DNA of 64,000 bases. Source: Piliocolobus tephrosceles (taxonomy: Eukaryota; Chordata; Mammalia; Primates; Cercopithecidae). Positions 22,927 to 36,053 of this stretch are shown here, in pieces. The translations under genes and the position numbers were made by a program. Under the pieces are notes generated by a model. The model made no database searches. It was not told the DNA's origin and saw nothing but the letters and a program-made list of their open reading frames with translations. The DNA lies in contig NC_045436.1 of the NCBI RefSeq assembly GCF_002776525.5, positions 53,070,480 to 53,134,479 on the forward strand, given 5' to 3'. The first letter of the stretch is position 1; every line of letters starts with the position of its first letter.

Positions 22927-24111
22927 AAACTTTTCTATAAATGTAAAGGTATACAAAAATAAAAAATTTACTACAAATACAAAAAAATAGAATTTATGAT
23001 GTAGATATTCAAATATCTATATAGAAATGAGTTTAATAAAATATGAAGTAAAATTTGGGAGATATTAATTTATGATTTGGTAGTCAAGCTTACATCAAAG
23101 TTGATCTTAAATGTAATTCCTGTTATCAATTCAGAAAGCAATGACTCACTTCTTAGAAGAATTTGAGTTTACTTCGATTACTTTAATGCTTTGTTATAAG
23201 TTTTCTTTGGTAACCAGCTTTTAATCTGTGAACTTTTGTTCATTTAGATCAAGATAGGTATGATATTTTCTTATTCACAAATAACAGTTATAGTCCCACA
23301 TATGAGTGAGAACAATGTTACTAAATCAGTGATTAAAAACAATAAAGTTACAATGATTCAGGCTGTACATCTTATAAGTACGCTGGTCCAATTATATATA
23401 TATATATATATTTTTGCTGAATTGACCTCAATCCTAACAGTGACTTAACTTTTCATGTGTGTAGACACAAATTTTATTTTATGCCACAATAAAAATATTT
23501 ATGTAATTTTACTATATAATTAACAAATGATTAATTAATAACTGGCTATTAAATGGTGCTGAGTGTTTATATTGGTACTTATACTATTAGGGAATTTTAT
23601 GCTTTAATTAAAATATATGCATTACCTGCTTTCCAGTAGCCTCATATTCTGCATAAGGAGACATGATTAACACATCAACAATTGGACAGAAATATGCCAA
23701 ATTAGATTATTAATTAGAAACTATGAACTACAGAATATGAAAGTGATAATTTAGCCAAGAGAGGATATTGTGAAATAAAATAATTGGGGAAATATTTATG
23801 AAACATATTATAATTTAGATAAATCCTGAAAGAAAATATTAGGAAAAATAAAGAGAAAAGGAATAATGTTAGGTGGGGAAGAATGTGTAACATTTAACAA
23901 AGATACAAAATAAGAATGATAAGGATGTATTTAGATTGCAAAAAAAAAAAAAATGTTTTTTGACCATATAGAGAGGAACTATGAGGAATGAGAATGATTA
24001 AGCAGTATAGTACCATATAATAGATGGTCTTAAATCGATTCAACAAATAAAATGGTTCATAAGTGCAATAAGCTTAGTGAAAGTATTGTATTAGAAGTAT
24101 TGTGGTGGAAA
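22927..24111. other. AT-rich intergenic DNA, nothing recognised
   Basis: No gene seen. It contains a (TA)n run at 23394-23411 and an A13 run at 23940-23953. Confidence 0.5.
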
Positions 24112-24638
24112 TCTCTTTTGTTGGTAATACATAGTAATTGTATTTATGAGTTGCATATGATCATTTGTCATATGAATACAACATAGAATGGTCAAATCAA
24201 GGTAATAAGGATATCCATCATCTCAAATATTTATCATTTCTTTGTGTTGGGAACATTCTAAATTTTCTCTTCTAGCTATTTTGAATTATACAATAATTAT
24301 TGATAACTATAGCCACCCTCTAGTGCTATTGAACACTAGACTGTCTATCTAACCATATTTTTGTGTCAATTTACCAACCTGTCTTTATTCTTATCTCCAC
24401 CACCACCCTTCCTCACCTTTGGTAACCACCATTGTATTCTATATCCCCATGAAATTAACTATATTTTAGTCCCATATGAGTGAGAACATGCAATATTTGC
24501 CTTTCTGTCTCTGGTTTATTGCACTTAACATATCCTCCATACTCATCCATGTTACTGCAAATGATAGAATTTCATTCATTTTTTTATGGATGAATAACAT
24601 TTCATTGTGTATATATACCACATATTTGTTTCCATCCT
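24112..24638 (-). mobile_element. Old L1 3' end, 5'-truncated
   Basis: Antisense old L1 (L1MA/MB type): aggatatccatcatctcaaa, tttatcatttctttgtgttg, the block agtgctattgaacactag, then agtcccatatgagtgagaac, atgcaatatttgcctttc, and tggatgaataacatttcatt. It covers the long 3'UTR and the last bases of ORF2 and stops abruptly at about 24638. Confidence 0.92.
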
Positions 24639-25183
24639 AAAGACTTAGTATTTAACACATCAGAGAAATACAATATTGCAACTAAGTCATACCATTTCAA
24701 ATGACAGAAAGTGTTTCGAAAAATTATGAAGTAAATATTACAATATTAATAGAATTATTTTCTTCTTTATTACTTCAGATGAGTGCAACCTGGTGATTGT
24801 AATTCTGATTTGTGTTCTATTTCCACACAAAACAACATATATAGAAAGGTTAATAAAATCACACAATTCTTATGTGCTTTTAAAAGTATTGTATATAAAG
24901 CCAGTGTTCAAGTTATCTTTACAATGTTATAAATGTTAAAATTGTCATGAGGCTATTTAGTACTTTATTGATTTACAATCGAACCAAGTGTCACATTAAT
25001 TGAAATTCCAGATGAAATTCTTCTAATTCAACTCAAAAGCCTTTTAAAATAAAGGTTTCATTGATTAAAATGCATAGGCCATTTTTCTCTAGGATGTAGA
25101 AAATTGAAAAGAATATTACTCTGCATCTTGAAAAAAAAAAAAAGCAGAATAACATGCAAAATCAGTACTATTCTTAAAAATGA
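24639..25183. other. AT-rich intergenic DNA, nothing recognised
   Basis: No repeat or gene signal apart from an A13 run at about 25131-25143. Confidence 0.5.
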
Positions 25184-25760
25184 CAGAAGGCTGAGGTCCT
25201 AGGGCAACCAATGGCCAGGCACAAGCAGTGACTCCCGAGACAACATGGTAGAACATAGTGTAGGCCACTGTAAGAGTAGGCAAGAAGAAATCAGATAAAG
25301 TTTAAACAAATTGCTAAAGGTCAGGTATGGAATAGTGGGACAGTATGAGATCCCTGAGAGCACCAGACAAAAGAGCTCTTTGCAGATCATGTTCTCATGA
25401 ATGTCCACCTAGTATTTATGAGAAAGACACAGGGAAGAAGAGATATCCAGAAAGCCTCTGTCAATGGTGCAGGTGTGAAGGAACAGTGCCTGCAGCTGTG
25501 GGAAAGGAACATGACCTCGACCTTACCTGGAAGCTTCTCTCATAGAGTAAGAGAAACAAATAAAAATAAAAAATAAACAACTATAACCTTGCACTTGCAG
25601 AAGGGACAGAGAACAGTCCTGGGCCCAGGATCCTATAATAGTAACATTGCAAGTCACTGTAGAGCACCAGAGTAGCAGCAAATTCCAAGCCCTGCTCAAT
25701 ACCTCACTATACGGAATCAATGAAGCCCAACTCTCTCTCACTTAATGGTCCAAATGAGGT
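25184..25760. other. GC-richer unassigned block
   Basis: Base composition is visibly less AT-rich than on either side, with small overlapping frames on both strands (25199-25408, 25345-25545, 25523-25741). I do not recognise a protein family or a repeat. It could be the diverged 5'UTR of an old LINE or an ERV-derived segment. No splice or promoter evidence is visible. Confidence 0.3.
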
Positions 25761-25889
25761 CAAATCCAGGTGCTAGGTAGGCCATGTTTGGTGAGTGAAA
25801 ATTACAAATTGATGATTAAACACTGTATAGAGTCACAAATTAATATTGTAATTATTTATTTATTTGAGTTTTAAAAATAGATAAATTTC

Positions 25890-26183
25890 AGCCGGGGGTG
25901 GTGGCTCATGCCTGTAATCTCAATGCTTTGGTAGGCCAAGGTGGGCGGATCACCTGAGGTCGGGAGTTCAAGACCAGCCTGACCAACATGAAAAAACCCC
26001 GTCTCTACTACAAATACAAAATTAGCTAGGCATGGTGGCGCATGCCTGTAATCCCAGCTCAGTAGGCTGAGGCAGGAGAATCCTTTGAACCCGAGAGCCA
26101 GAGGTTGTGGTGAACCGAGATCATGCCACTGCACTCCAGCCTGGGCAACAAGAGTGAAACTCTGTCTCAAAGACAAACAAAAA
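25890..26183 (+). mobile_element. Alu, full length (AluS-like), with target duplications
   Basis: Sense Alu from cagccgggggtggtggctca to gtgaaactctgtctcaaa with a tail of A/C. Flanking 11-bp duplications agataaatttc lie at 25879-25889 and 26184-26194. The frames 25871-26176 and 26123-26338 derive from it. Confidence 0.96.
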
Positions 26184-26194
26184 AGATAAATTTC

Positions 26195-28584
26195 TATGTG
26201 AATTTAGAAATTTGTGTTCAGACATTCTCACTTAAGTGTTTTGTCATCTTCATTTTCAGAATGTCTTTAAAGACCAGTAAAAAAATAACTCCAGGGATTG
26301 CTGTATATAGATATCTAGATTATATTGTCCCAGACTAGCTAGTGGACTAGTAATTCACCATTTAGTAAATTTATTCTAAATATGGCCATATTTTCCTGGA
26401 TGTGACTCAGATTAAATTTTCTTTTTGCCAATTGTGTGTGTGTGTCTGTGTCTGTGTGTGCATTTGTGTGTTTGTGTGTTTAGGAAGACTGCTAGCATAA
26501 AATTTCAAAATCTCAAATGTACCTCTTTGCTCCTAAACAACATAAGACTATTACTGTTTTCTAAAAAAGTATGAACAAGTTTTACTCCTACAGATTTTAG
26601 GCAGCAATATGAATAAAATTATGCCTTATATATTTGCAAAACCAATTACATAGCAAACTTCCACTAAATTATATTATATTGTGTATCCATTGTCTTACAT
26701 ATGGTGGAACTCTATTCAAAATATTCAGTACAATAAAAATATTATTTGGTGCATTACTCCATCAAATGTTTACCAAAATAAGTGTGACATTTATGAAGGA
26801 GTTGGTTATATCAAGGATACATCAGTTCCTTGTATTTTGTAAAGTGAGTATAAGCACCAGAACCAGAGGCTTTAGGCAAGTGTGATAGGTTATCTGCTGT
26901 AATTACAATCAGTAGTTAGTGGTACTCATTTCAAAGTAGGTACAATGTCTAATTTATTGGCAAGAGTGTAGGTGCTAATTTGGCTTGTAAATGAAAAGAA
27001 CAAGTGTTTGCCAATTAAATCAAGCAGCTGCTTCACAGTCAGTAAGTAATACTAATAGCTACCAACAGAACCCTAAGCCATTACTCTAATTGTTTAAGGA
27101 ACTGCGTTTAATATGTAATAAACTATAACCCTGATTCCTTAAAAATGTTGGGCTGGAACTTAGTTATTCAACTTTAATTGACCTCTCAGTGGCTCCTCTG
27201 CAATTATTACAGTAGGGTAGAGCTAAGATTTAAAAACTACACTCAATAGAGATTGACATACCAGTATACTAAATGCAGGCATGCTGGATATACCTGTGAT
27301 TTACATTCGTATTTATAATATTTTATGTGTTCAGATTTTCTGTTATTGAGTTTAGGATGGTTTTACCTATCTGTTTTAGTTATAAAGAATACTACTAGCC
27401 TACCCATTCTTTTCTATTTATTGTTACCCAAATAACATCCCCAGTTGATGAAAATCATGGGAAACTATAAATGTAATCCCAATTTTTTAAGGCAAGTAAC
27501 TGAATGCTACACATCTTGAAAACTGTATAGAATTATCTTTAAACTGTTATAACTTGTAAAATATTGAAAAGTTTGATGTCAGCCTATGTTCTGGTCGTAG
27601 GAAGGTTCAATTCTTTTGGAAGTATATTAAAGGTTCATCTACTGAGTCTACAATAATAATGACTTCCTGTCAAAATATGTGTCATAATTAGAACCATTAA
27701 CTACCCTTGCTTCATTACTTTAAAACACCATCAACTTGAAAATGGAATTTTCAAATAGGGATTTAAAAGCAAACTGAATACACAAATACATAGTTCATAA
27801 CAACATCAAACAAAACTTGTCTCGGGGCATTTTTAGCTGGTACTTGGAAGCACCATCTTTTATATGGTGTCCATAGTAAAAGTCTGTCGGTTTCTATGTG
27901 GCATCCATGATGAAACTGCATTTCAAACAAATATAATTTTTACTGTCACCATATTTAAGATTATACTTGATGAAAGTCAAGCATCTGTAGTCATAAAACT
28001 GAATATAACCAAATATAAGTTCAATCTACAGCACATACAGAATTGTTGACAGCTATATTAGGTATACAGAAGAAGTGAACATTTCATAACATATAGTTAA
28101 ATTTAACTGACTAAATACTTTATCTGTTTAGAAATTACAGTATAAGAATTAAATAATGTAAATATATTTCAATTTTTAACCAAAAATAGTTACTTAGAGA
28201 GTGTTACTGGAATGTTATCAAGGAGGATCATAATAATCTCTCTTAGCAGCAAGTTAGGTGACTTTTATGATTTTATTAAAAGCTTTGAAAAATTGTCAAA
28301 GCTTAGAATTTTATAACTTTTTTCAGTAGTTACAAAGAACAATGACTAAAGGTGATACAATATTTATAATAGCATTAAAACATGGATATGAGGAAAAGAT
28401 TAAGATAATTCTGATTATGGTATGACCATACTAAAATAATGTTTAAACAGTATATCTACAAGGAATATTTTTGAAATGTTAAAACTGTTACACATTCTTG
28501 TATATTTATAATATAGATATTGCTTGAAAATATTTTGTCTGTATGATGATTGGGAATAGCTCATAGATGAAAAATGTGTGGAGG
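26195..28584. other. AT-rich intergenic DNA, nothing recognised
   Basis: The longest stretch of repeat-free-looking sequence in the window apart from 1-2.5 kb. It contains an imperfect (GT)n with CT and TT interruptions at about 26434-26482. Frames at 26634-26885 and 27864-28049 have no recognisable features. Confidence 0.5.
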
Positions 28585-29095
28585 TATATTATTTTTCTAT
28601 TGCTTTGTAATAAATTACCAGCATTTTAGCAGCTTCAAACAGGAAAATATTACCTCGCAGTATCTGTAGGTCAGAAGCCAAGCAGCACATGGTTGGGAGG
28701 TCTGCTTAAGGTATCAAAAACTGAGACCAAGAGGTTGACATCATCTGACATCAGATTTCTGATCTGGAGGTTCTTTGGAAAGTCCACCTCCGCATTTAAT
28801 TCCAAGGCAGCGAATTCAGTTGCTTGCCTTTGTAAGACAAAGGTCTCTGTTTCCTTTCTGACTGTTACCTAAGGACCACTCACAGGTTCTAAAGGCCACC
28901 TGCATTATGTGCCACAAGGCCCCCTCCATCTTTAAGCCAGTAAGGTTGCATCAATTTTCTCCTCTCTTCTGTCTCGGGCTCAGTTTTAAAGAGTTTGTAT
29001 GATTAGGTCAGGCTCACACAGATAATTTCTCTATTGTTAGATATATCAATTTGGGAATTTAATTTACATCTTCAAAATTGCTTTATAACAGTTCC
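28585..29095 (+). mobile_element. Ancient interspersed repeat (relative of 22085-22345)
   Basis: Starts with ctattgctttgtaataaatt and accagcattttagcagcttc and later has ctccatctttaagccagtaa and gattaggtcaggctcacaca, the layout of a common old mammalian repeat that reads tattgctgctgtaacaaatt...ggtcagggctcacccagat in better copies. Class not assigned with confidence. Confidence 0.55.
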
Positions 29096-29984
29096 CAGAC
29101 CACTGTTTCATTGAATAATTGGACAAAAGTGGTACAGAGACCTGAAAATATTTGAGACTATCTCCAAATTGTCTATAATAAGAGGCAAATCCTTTCATTT
29201 CAAAATGAATTCTTTCTTTCGTGAAAAGAAATAAATCTACCTTAAGAAAATGTTATGATATTCAGAGAAGAAAATAATGACTAAACTGTATGTATTTTTA
29301 CGTTTTAGAAAGTAATAAGTAGTCCCTTAAACTGACATAATTTTAAGCAGCAGTGGCTATCACAGAAAAGGGAGTGTTCTGGGCTGTACCTTTAGAGCCT
29401 AGTCAGAATTTTGGGAATATTTTAATTAAAGTATGGCATTTATTTATTTATTTTATTTATTTATTTTTTTCTGTATCTGTTTGCTTGGATGTGACTACAG
29501 AACTACAGAATAAGACTGAACAATGTGGTCTCTTTATTTATTCAGTTAAATGTGTAATGAATATGACCCTGTCAAGGGGTAATTTCCTCTCATCATATCG
29601 AGTATGAAGGAAATGCATAGAGACCTCTTGGTTAGGTTAGCATGAATTAGTGTCCAATGCATCCATTTCATCCGAGCGGTTTGTTGACACATAGTTTAAA
29701 ACACATTTCTGAAGATGAAATCTTACGTTTTATCCTATCTGAAAATCTGTGATCTCATATTTTGTTGTTATGTAACACATGTGCATGTTTATCTGAACTG
29801 AGTTTAAGTGTTTTGTAAACAGTCTTCTTATTGGATCCAGGACTATTTTACCTCCTCACAGTCAAGCTAAGAATGGTTGAAAGTGTAATGAGGCTGATTT
29901 TCAGGAGTAAGCAGAGTAAACAAAAAATCTCGCTGAATTTCCATTCAATTGACATGATTGAAATTACTGAGTCTTTTGAGATTG
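29096..29984. other. AT-rich intergenic DNA with a (TTTA)n run
   Basis: A TTTA-rich microsatellite lies at about 29437-29469. No gene or repeat family is recognised in the rest. Confidence 0.5.
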
Positions 29985-30296
29985 TTGTTGTTGTTGAGAC
30001 ACGGTCTTGCTCTGTTGTCCAGTCTAGATTGCAGTGGCGAGATCACGGCTCACTTCAGTCTTGACTTCATAGGCTCAAGTGTTCCCCTCACCTCAGTCCC
30101 CCAAGTAGTTGGGGCAAGAGGTGCATGCCACCATGCACTGTTTTTTGTTTGTTTGTTTGCTTTGTTTTGTTTGTTTTTTAGAAATGGGGATTACTGTTTT
30201 TCCCAGACTGGTCTTAAACTCCTGGGCTTGAGTAATCAACCCACGTTGGCCTCCCAAAGCGCTTGGATTACTGGCATGCACCACTCAACTCAGGCA
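29985..30296 (-). mobile_element. Alu, full length, old, with expanded central linker
   Basis: Antisense Alu from (TTG)n, gagacacggtcttgctctgt to the complement of the 5' start (caccactcaactcaggc). The middle A-rich linker has grown into a TTTG/TTTTG tract at about 30141-30180. The 122-codon plus frame 29958-30326 is an Alu translation running into a T-run. Confidence 0.94.
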
Positions 30297-30298
30297 AG

Positions 30299-30329
<31 letters not shown>

Positions 30330-30534
30330 TTATTTTAGAATCAGGGTTACATGTACAGGTTTGTTATATAGGTAAATTGTGTGTCACAGAAGTCTGGTGT
30401 ACACATTATTTCATCACTCAGGTAATAAGCACAGTACCCAATAGGTCATTTTTCTATTCTTTCCCTCCTCTCACACCACCCTGAAATAGGCCCTGGTGTC
30501 TGTTGTTCCCTTCTTTGTATCCATGTGTTCTCAA

Positions 30535-33500
30535 AGTTTAGCTCCAATTTATGAATGAGAACACGTGGTGTTTGGTTTTCATTTCCTGTATTAGTTTGCT
30601 TAGGATAATGGCCTTCAGCTGTATCTTGTTGCCGCAAAGAACATGATTTCATTCTCTTTTATGCCTGTGTAATATTCCATGGTGGTTATATAGCACATTT
30701 TCTTTATCCAGTCTGTCGTAGATGAACATTTAAATTGATTCCATGTCTTTGCCATTGTGAACAGTGCTGTGATGCACATAGACATGCATGTGTCTTTGGC
30801 AGAATGATTTATATTCCTTTGGGTATATACACAATAATGTAATTACTGGGGAGAATAGTAATTCTGTTTTAAGTTCTTTGGGAAATTACACTGCTTTTCA
30901 CAATGACTGAACTAATTTACATTCCAAGACACAGTGTACCTGTGTCTTTTCTCTGCAGCCTCAACAGCATTTAATATTATTTGACTTTTAATAATAGCCA
31001 CTCTGACTGATGGTATCTCATTGTGGTTTTCCTTTGCATTTATCTAATGATTAGTGATGTGGAGCATTTTTTCATTTGCTTGTTGGCCATGTATATATCT
31101 TCTTTTGAGAAGTGGCTGTAAATGTTCTTTGCCCATTTTTTTAAATGTTTTTATTTTTTTTTTAGCTTAATTTTTTAGAGTTCCTTATAGATTCTGAATA
31201 TTAGACCTTTGTTAGATACATCATTTGCAAATATTTTCTCTCATCCTGTAGGTTGTCTGTTTACTCTGTTGATAATTTCTTTTGCTGTGCAGAAGCTCTT
31301 TCATTAAATTAGGTCCCATTTGTCAATTTTTGTTTTTGTTGCAATTGCTTCTGACATCTTTGTCAAGAAATCTTTGCCACTACTCATGTCCAGAATAGTA
31401 TTTCTTAGGTTATTTTCTGGGATTTTAAAATTTTTAGGTTTTACGTTTTTGGTCTATAACCATCTTGAATTAATCTTGTTATGTGGTTTAAGGAAGGGGT
31501 CCAGTTTTAATCTTCTGCCTATGGCTACCCATTTATTCCAGCATCTTTTATTGAATAGAGCATCCCTTCCCTGTTGTTTGTTTTTGTTGGCTTTGTGGAA
31601 GATCAACTGGTTATAGTTGTGTAACACTATTTTGGGACTCTCCTTATTTGTTTCCATTGGTCTATGTGTCTATTTTTGTATCACTACCATGTTGTTTTGG
31701 TTACTGTAGACTTGTAGTACAGTTTGAAGTTCGGTAACATAATGTCCCCAACTTTGTTCTTTTTTCTTAGGATTGCCTTGGCTATTTAGGTTCTTTTTTT
31801 GTTCCATATGAATTTTAAAATAGTTTTTTTTTTTTTTTTTTTTTGAATTCTGTGAAGAATTTTGTTGGTAATTTGATAAAAATAGAATTGAATCTGTAAA
31901 TAGCTTTGGGCAGTATGGCCATTTTAACAATACTGAGTTCCAATCCATCAGCATGAAATAGTTTTTTTTCCGTTTGTTTGTGTTATCTCTGATTTCTGTG
32001 AGCAGTGTTTTGTAATTCTCATTGTGGAGATATTTTACCTCTCTGGTTAGCTGTATCTCTATTTTATCCTCTTGTGGCTATTGTGAATGGGATTGCGTTC
32101 TTGAGTTGGCTCTCAGTTTGGATGTTTTTGGTGTATAGAAATGCCACTGATTTTTGTACCTTGATTTTGTATCCTAAAACTTTGCTGAAGTTTATCAGAT
32201 CTAGGAGCTTTGGGGCAGAAGTTATAGGATTTTCTAGCTATAGAATTGTATCATCTGCAAATAGATAGTTTGACTTCCTCTGTTCTTATTTTGATACATT
32301 TTATTTATTTCTCTTGCCTGATTGCTCTGGCTAGGAATTCCAGTACTATGTTAAATAGGAGGGGTAAGAGAGGGCATCTTTGTCTTGTTCTGCTTCTCAA
32401 GGTGAATGCTTCCAGCTTTTGCTCATTCAGCATGATGTTGGCTGTGGGATTGTCATAAATGGGTCTTATGATTTTGACATATATGCCTTCAATGCCTAGT
32501 TTGTTGAGGATTTTTAACATGAAGGAATGTTGAAGTTCATCAAAAGCCTTTTTTTCATCTCTTGAGATACTCATGTGGTTTGCTTTTAGTTCTGTTTTTG
32601 TGGTGAATCACATTTATTGATTTGCATCTGTTGAACCAGTCTTACATCCCAGGGATAAAGCTTACTTGATCATGGTGTATTAACTTTTTGATGTGCTGCT
32701 AGATTTGGTTTGCTACTACTTTGTTGAGGATTTTTACATCTGTTTATCAAGGATAAGGGCCTGAAGTTATATTTTTTGTTGTGTCTTTGTAAGGTTTTGG
32801 AATCAGAATGAATCTGGCCTCAGAGAATGAATTAAAAAGGAGTCTTTCCTTCACAATTTTTGGACTAGTTTCAGTGGAAATGGTATCAGCTCTTCATACA
32901 TCTGGTAGAATTTGGCTGTGAATTCATTGAACTTTTCTCTTTGGTAGGCTTTTTATTACTGATTCAATATTGGAACTCATCATTGGTCCATTCACGGTAC
33001 TAATTTCTTCCTGCTTCAATATTGGGAGGTTTATGTTTCCAAATATTTATCCATCACTTCTAGATTTTCTAGTTTGTGTGCATGGAGGTGTTCATATTAG
33101 TCTTTGTGGGATTTTTGTATTTCTGTGGGGTTGGTGGTAATGTCTCCTTTGTCATTTCTGATTGTGTTTATTTGGATCTTCTCCTTTAAAAAAAATCATC
33201 TAGCTAGCAGTGTGTTTATCTTATTTTTCTTCCAACAAACAAACTCCTGGATATGTTGATATTCTGTGTTTTTTGTGTCTCAATTTCCTTCAGTTCAGTT
33301 TTCATTTTGGTTATTTCTGGTATTCTGCTAGCTTTTGGGTTGGTTTGCTCTTGTTTCTCTAGTTCCTCTCGGTGTGATATTAGGTTGTTAATTTGAGATC
33401 TTTTTGATATGGGCATTTAGCAATATAAACTTTCCTCTTAGTACTTCTTTAGCTGTGTCCCAGATATTCTACCATGTTATATCATTATTTTTATCAATTT

Positions 33501-34339
33501 CAAAAAAATTCTTGTTTTTTGTCTTAATTTCATAGTTTACCCAAAACTCATTCAGGAAAAGATTGTTTAATTTCCATCCAATTGTGTCACTGGGAGAGGT
33601 TTTCTCAGTTTTTATTTCTGTTATTATTGCTCTGTGGTTCAAGAGTGGGTTTGGTATAATTTCAGTTTCTTGACATTTGCTGAAGTTTGCTTTATGTCTT
33701 AATGTGTGGTTGATTTTAGAGTTTTTTTTTTTTTGAGTATGTGCTATGTGAATGTAAGAGTATATATTCTGTTGGTTTTGAGTAAAGAGTTCTGTGGATA
33801 TCTGTTTGGTCAAGTGTCAACTTCAGGTCCCAAATATCTTTGTTAGTTTTCTGCCTCAACGATTTGTCTCATATTGTCAGTAGGGCATTGAAGTCTATGA
33901 CTGTTATTGTGTGGTTACCTTAAGTCTCTTCATACATCCCTAAGAACTGGCTTTATGAATCTGGGTGCTCCTATGTAGGGTACATATATATTTAGGATTA
34001 TTAGGTCTTCTTGTTGGATTGAATCCTTTATCATTATGTAATGCCTTTCTTTTTCCTTTCTTATAATTGTTGGTTAAAGATTGTCTTTTCTGAAATTAGA
34101 ATGCCAATCCCTGATTTTTTCTGTTTTCCATTTGCTTGGTAGATTTTTCTCCATCTCTTTACTTTGAGCCCATGGGTGTCTTTTCATGTGAGGTAGGTCT
34201 CTTGAAGACAGTACGGTGTTCAGTCTTGCTTCTTCATTCAACTTGCCATGCTCTGCCTTTTAATTGGGGAGTTGGGGGGGACATTTAGCCTGTTTAAATT
34301 CAAAGTTAGTATTGTTATTTGCAGATTGAATCCTGTCAT
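30535..34339 (-). pseudogene. L1 ORF2 remnant, all domains present but broken
   Basis: Spans about 3.8 kb, the normal ORF2 length. The start region is at about 34339 (complement of an ATG followed by a degenerate start of the endonuclease). The endonuclease-to-linker part lies in the frame 33469-33813. The linker before the reverse transcriptase (LKEIETQKT) is in 33216-33416. A polymerase piece with NKLGIEGIYVKIIRPIYDNP and RCPLLPLLFNIVLEFLAR is in 32305-32574. The C-terminal end is near 30535. Many stops and frameshifts separate these pieces, including an expanded T-run at about 31825-31844. Not functional. Confidence 0.93.
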
Positions 34340-34399
34340 TTTGTTCTTAGCTGATTATTATGCAGGCTTTATTGTGTAATTGTTTCATAGTGTCAATGG

Positions 34400-35075
34400 T
34401 CTATAATCATAAGTCTATTTTTGTGGTGGTTGATAATGATCTTTCATTTTTGTATTTAGCACTTTCTTAAATACCTCTTATAAGGCAGTTCTGGTGGTGA
34501 TAGATTCCCCTAGTAATTGCTTCTCCAAAAAACATCTTATTTCTCCTTTTGTTATGAATCTTAGTGTTGCTGGATATTGCATTTTTGGTTGGAGTGTCTT
34601 TTCCTCACCAATGCTGAATATAGGCCCCCAATGACTTCCGGCTTGTAGGGTTTCTGCTGAAAGGTCCACTGTTAGCTTGATGGGTTTTCCTTTGTAGGTG
34701 ACCTGATCCTTCTCTCTAGCTGCCTTTAATGTTTTGTTTGTTTGTTTGTTTGTTTGTTTGTTTTTTCCCTTAATGTCAACCTTGGAGAATCTGATGATTG
34801 TGTGTCTTGGGAATGGTCATCTTGGATATTATCTCACAGAGGTTCTCTGCAGTCATGAATATCAATATTGAATTTCCTTGCAAGGTTTGGGAAATTTTCA
34901 GGGACAATGTCCTGAAATATTTTTTCCAAGTTGCTTACTTTCTCTTCCTCTTTTTTGGAGGCACCAATGTGTCATAGATTTGGTCTTTTTACATACTCCC
35001 GTATTTCTTGAAGGTTTCATTTATTCTTTTTTATTTTTGCCTGACTTAGTTCAGAGAACCAGTCTTTGAGCTCTG
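34400..35075 (-). pseudogene. L1 ORF1 remnant lacking the N-terminal coiled-coil part
   Basis: The C-terminal RNA-binding half of ORF1 is recognisable in antisense, including aaacatcttatttctccttt and gtttctgctgaaaggtccac, and further upstream in ORF1 aagttgcttactttctcttc. A (TTTG)n tract at 34732-34760 interrupts it. At about 35072-35078 the sequence jumps from ORF1 directly into GC-rich 5'UTR, whereas the sister element at 42.9-43.7 kb keeps roughly 370 bp more of ORF1. The N-terminal coiled-coil region and some 5'UTR have therefore been deleted. The frame is broken throughout. Confidence 0.85.
34732..34760. repeat. (TTTG)n microsatellite inside L1 ORF1
   Basis: About seven TTTG units. A similar tract lies at the equivalent ORF1 position of the L1 at 42487-42535. 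Confidence 0.95.
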
Positions 35076-36053
35076 TCCCAGGAAAGTGCAGAGCTCATAC
35101 TAACCTGAAATCCCAGATGAGAGGTGCTTGAGAAACTTTCAGGTTGGGAGTCACTGACCAGTGAGGAGGTGAGGGATGAGGTCCCCTGTGGAAAACTGTT
35201 TTGCTGCTTTTCCATAAGACAGCTGCACTGTGCTGGGGGTCTGCATTAGTCCCGAATCATTGCTCTCCCTCCCAAGCCTGAGGACAACAGGAGTGAGGGC
35301 TGTGGAGCAGCAAAAATGGTAGTCTGCTTACTTACCTCTGGGAGCTACATCTCAAGGAAGTACTGAACTGTTCCTGGCCTGAGAGCTCAGGTGGGGCTGG
35401 AGTGGCCACGCTAGCGTCCCAGGCCAGTCAGCCTTGTTTGGAAATGTGCAGTTGGGGAGAAACCTGCTATTCATCTGCTGCTCAGTCCCCATGGTCTGCC
35501 CCCATCCTGGGGATGTGCAAGGGTGCCTGAATTCTCTCATTGCTGGATCTGCAGCTGCTTATTCTGGGGGCTGCGGGTTGTCCCAGGGATCAAAGGAACT
35601 TTTCATGTGCCCGAGTGGCAGCTCTACTGAGACTCCATGTAGCTCTTCTTGTTAGTCTGGAGACCCCAGTGCAGAAAGATCATGGGGGATCTCTTGAATT
35701 CAGGGTTGCAAAGGTTCATGGCAGAAGTGTGGGTCCCCATTTCCTGTCACTTATTCACCATTTCCCTACAGTGAGGGATCTCCCCTGGCTCTACACCACT
35801 TCTGGGTGGGTGGTTGGCTTATCTCTTCTCTGTTCTCTGTGGGTTGCATTGATTCCTCAATTAATACCAGTGCGTCCACCTGTATGATCCAGTTGAAGAG
35901 CTAGTGTTTAACCACCACACTTTATTCTCTTCATAAAAGTAGTGCATGCTAGCTGCTTCTAGTCATTCAAGATTTTATACTTGGATGGGAAAGCCTGTAG
36001 TCTAAGCTAATAGCTGCATTGTAACCAAGTCTACACTCATACCACTTGCTGCA

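Larger units (their letters stand above)
30299..35967 (-). mobile_element. Near full-length L1 (L1PB/L1MA type), 5.6 kb
   Basis: Minus-strand L1. A 26-base T-run (30299-30324) is the tail. It is followed by the 3'UTR (gggttacatgtacaggtttg), ORF2 (about 30535-34339), a shortened ORF1 (about 34400-35075) and a GC-richer 5'UTR. At 35940-35963 its end matches the 5' end of the other L1 at 45 kb (both have gctagctgcttct-like sequence), so only about 20 bp of the extreme 5' end is missing. It abuts the head of the Alu at 29985-30296; no convincing target duplication was found. Confidence 0.95.

Noticed and set aside
23285..23305. tcccacatatgagtgagaac, an L1-like word in unique sequence
   Set aside because: The match is about 20 bp, with no L1 sequence on either side, and cannot be told from chance in AT-rich DNA.
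29958..30326. 122-codon plus frame
   Set aside because: It is antisense Alu sequence that ends in a T-run coding for phenylalanines, not a gene.
35434..35887. Open frames of 73 and 115 codons in GC-rich sequence
   Set aside because: This region is the antisense 5'UTR of the L1 at 30-36 kb, where higher GC content leaves frames open by chance.
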